From: Alphaproteobacteria bacterium UBA1303
Lineage (GTDB): Bacteria > Pseudomonadota > Alphaproteobacteria > Micropepsales > Micropepsaceae
Direction of reading: 5' to 3'
Assembly: GCA_002307315.1 (NCBI GenBank)
Contig: DBTZ01000039.1
Location: forward strand, 59,489-103,430
Length of the DNA stretch: 43,942 nt
In this document: in pieces, positions 42,368 through 43,942 of the stretch
Layout of the letters: every line of letters begins with the position of its first letter
Position numbering within the stretch: the stretch's first letter is position 1
Notes under the pieces: model-generated
Seen by the model: the letters and a program-made list of their open reading frames with translations, nothing else
Database searches by the model: none
What the model was told of the DNA's origin: nothing
Program-made: the position numbers and the translations under genes

Positions 42368-43822
42368 ATGGATCGCAGACTATTCGTTAGGGGAGGCATG
42401 GCGGCCGCCGGTAGCGCGCTCTTGGTTGGAAAGAGCGTTGCGGAGCCGTTGGTGAAAGCCACTCATTCGCTACAGTTTCCCAAAGACTTGTTGTGGGGTA
42501 CGGCCACCTCGGCTTATCAGGTGGAAGGCGCCTGGAACGAGGACGGTAAAGGCGAGAGCATCTGGGACCGGTACGCCCACAAGCCCGGTAATATTTCCGA
42601 CGGTTCGACCGGAGATGTCGCCTGCGACCAGTATCACCGCTACCGCGAAGATGTGGCGCTTATGAAGGCGATGCATCTCAAGAGCTATCGCTTTTCCATT
42701 TCTTGGCCACGCATCCAGCCGGACGGTACCGGTCCTGCCAACCAGAAGGGGCTGGACTATTACCGCCGCCTCGCAGACGCGCTGCATGAAGCAGGTATCC
42801 GCCCGTTCTGCACCCTGTACCATTGGGACTTGCCCCAGGCGCTAGATCTGCGCGGCGGCTGGGCCAATCGCGATTTGGCCGGATATTTTGCCGACTTTTC
42901 CGAGATTCTGGCAAAAAATCTGGGCGACCATATCAACGTTTGGGCGCCCTTCAACATGCCGTGGGAGATTGCCTATTCCGGCTATGGCGTTGGCGATGCA
43001 CCGCCGGGCCGCAAAGACTTCAAGGCATTCTGGAAGGCGGCGCATACGCTTTGCCTGGCGCATGGTCAGGCATTCCGGGCGATCAAGGCGGCGTCGCCGC
43101 GTGCCGAGGTCGGCAGTGCCTTCGAATATGAGCCGGTTGTGGTCAAATCGGATAGCGAAGCCGACAAAGCCGCCGCAGCGCGGTACTATGCCCTCCATAA
43201 CCGGTTTTTCCCGGACGCCATTCTGCGTGGCACCCACCCGGCGGCGTATGTCGGGCCGCAGCAACTCGACCTGATGGGGGTCCGGCCCGACGACGAAAAA
43301 ATCATGCAGGTACCGCTCGACTGGATCGGCGTGCATTATTATCTGCGGCTGGTGATTTCGGCGAACGGTGGGGTCGCTGCGGACGATATGAATCCGCTCG
43401 GCGGAATCGGTGTCGAACTGTCGAAGGTGGGGCCGAAATCGCCCAGCGGTTGGGAGCTTTGGCCCGACGCTTTTTACGACATGCTGATGCAGGTATCGCG
43501 CGATTACGGCCATCCGATCATCGAAATCACGGAAACGGGAACGCCTTATCCCGGCACGACGACGCTATCGGATCAAATTCACGATAAAGCCCGTATCGAT
43601 TGGTACCGGCAGAACCTCGCGGCGCTGTGGCGGGCGACGCAGGATGGCGCCAAGGTGCGCGCGTACCACGCCTGGTCGTTGCTCGACAATTTTGAGTGGG
43701 GTTCGGGGTTCTCGCGTCGCTTTGGTCTGGTGCATGTCGACTTCGAAACCCAGAAGCGCACCATCAAGGATTCCGGGCATTGGTATAGCCGACTTGCCGC
43801 CACCGGCAGGATGGAGGTCTAG
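42368..43822 (+). CDS. Tat-exported GH1 (beta-glucosidase family) protein, acid/base Glu replaced
   Basis: A 484-residue protein. MDRRLFVRGGMAAAGSALLV is a twin-arginine signal peptide. The GH1 barrel is complete: FPKDLLWGTATSAYQVEGAW, SYRFSISWPRIQPDGTG, LYHWDLPQALD, and at the end WSLLDNFEWGSGFSRRFGLV. The nucleophile Glu is present at about residue 389 in IEITETGTPY, where the family usually has TENG. The acid/base motif, normally N-E-P, reads F-N-M-P-W, with ATG (42956-42958) giving Met197. Most GH1 enzymes without that Glu lose ordinary hydrolysis; plant myrosinases, with Gln there, use activated substrates and ascorbate. Activity on plain glucosides is therefore doubtful. It follows the TetR remnant by 35 bp and probably shares the export operon transcript. 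Confidence 0.9.
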   Translation: MDRRLFVRGGMAAAGSALLVGKSVAEPLVKATHSLQFPKDLLWGTATSAYQVEGAWNEDGKGESIWDRYAHKPGNISDGSTGDVACDQYHRYREDVALMKAMHLKSYRFSISWPRIQPDGTGPANQKGLDYYRRLADALHEAGIRPFCTLYHWDLPQALDLRGGWANRDLAGYFADFSEILAKNLGDHINVWAPFNMPWEIAYSGYGVGDAPPGRKDFKAFWKAAHTLCLAHGQAFRAIKAASPRAEVGSAFEYEPVVVKSDSEADKAAAARYYALHNRFFPDAILRGTHPAAYVGPQQLDLMGVRPDDEKIMQVPLDWIGVHYYLRLVISANGGVAADDMNPLGGIGVELSKVGPKSPSGWELWPDAFYDMLMQVSRDYGHPIIEITETGTPYPGTTTLSDQIHDKARIDWYRQNLAALWRATQDGAKVRAYHAWSLLDNFEWGSGFSRRFGLVHVDFETQKRTIKDSGHWYSRLAATGRMEV

Positions 43823-43942
43823 CCGTTTGCTGAAAAACTGAAGTTTACGGGTATTTTGTCGGTTTTTTGTCGAGCCGGTTTGCGATTTGAGGCGGCGCAT
43901 TCGAACCATATCGCCGATCAGGCCGTTGGCTCGGAGCTCAGG
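43823..43942. other. Downstream non-coding DNA at window end
   Basis: The last 120 bp hold no feature I can support. On the minus strand an open frame (LRANGLIGDMVRMRRLKSQ) enters from outside the window and could be the C-terminal end of a further gene. It is too short to name and overlaps the GH1 gene in antisense beyond its likely end. Confidence 0.3.

Overview
The window looks like chromosomal DNA of an alphaproteobacterium, plausibly of the Rhodospirillales. This is inferred from the high GC content, the palindromic intergenic repeats of an alphaproteobacterial type, and the gene families present (UrcA, an NtrY-like kinase, a GGDEF protein with a helical N-terminus). No rRNA is present to settle it.

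Left part (1-7122): a secreted formylglycine-enzyme-fold protein and an acyltransferase-3 membrane protein diverge from each other. They are followed by a convergent run of minus-strand genes: an M13 zinc endopeptidase, a diguanylate cyclase and a RhlE-type DEAD-box RNA helicase.

Central part (7123-20295): an AT-rich leader precedes a giant gene (7653-16223, 2856 aa) made almost entirely of about 350 Ser/Thr-rich octapeptides. The octapeptides are organised into about ten higher-order blocks of about 248 residues. Directly downstream on the same strand are a TPR/SPINDLY-type O-GlcNAc transferase and a second protein with a GT-A-like DxD region. The best candidate for an undescribed system is that these three genes form a giant repeat glycoprotein with its own O-glycosylation enzymes. 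Substrate and export route are inferred, not shown.

Housekeeping part (20333-27509): metB sits behind a SAM-I riboswitch that appears to end in a Shine-Dalgarno-masking hairpin. A complete IS5-family element (844 bp, TA duplication) follows, then tadA and rluB diverging, a small ORF, an IS110 scar, a ppx-rlmE-GFA operon read leftwards, and tRNA-Gln(CTG).

Right part (27510-43942): the tRNA is followed by a decayed island edge, with an integrase C-terminus interrupted by an IS3 fragment. Then come a secreted beta-propeller protein, a GNAT acetyltransferase, an NtrY-like kinase with a short Fis-type response regulator, and an UrcA protein. A MacAB-like export operon follows (adaptor, one ATPase, three large FtsX-type permeases, two of them a tandem duplication). 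The same inverted repeat TGTCCG-N4-CGGAC occurs upstream of both the regulator genes and the transporter operon, which points to a regulator-exporter circuit. The operon runs on into an HTH-only TetR remnant and a Tat-exported GH1 protein whose acid/base glutamate is replaced by methionine.
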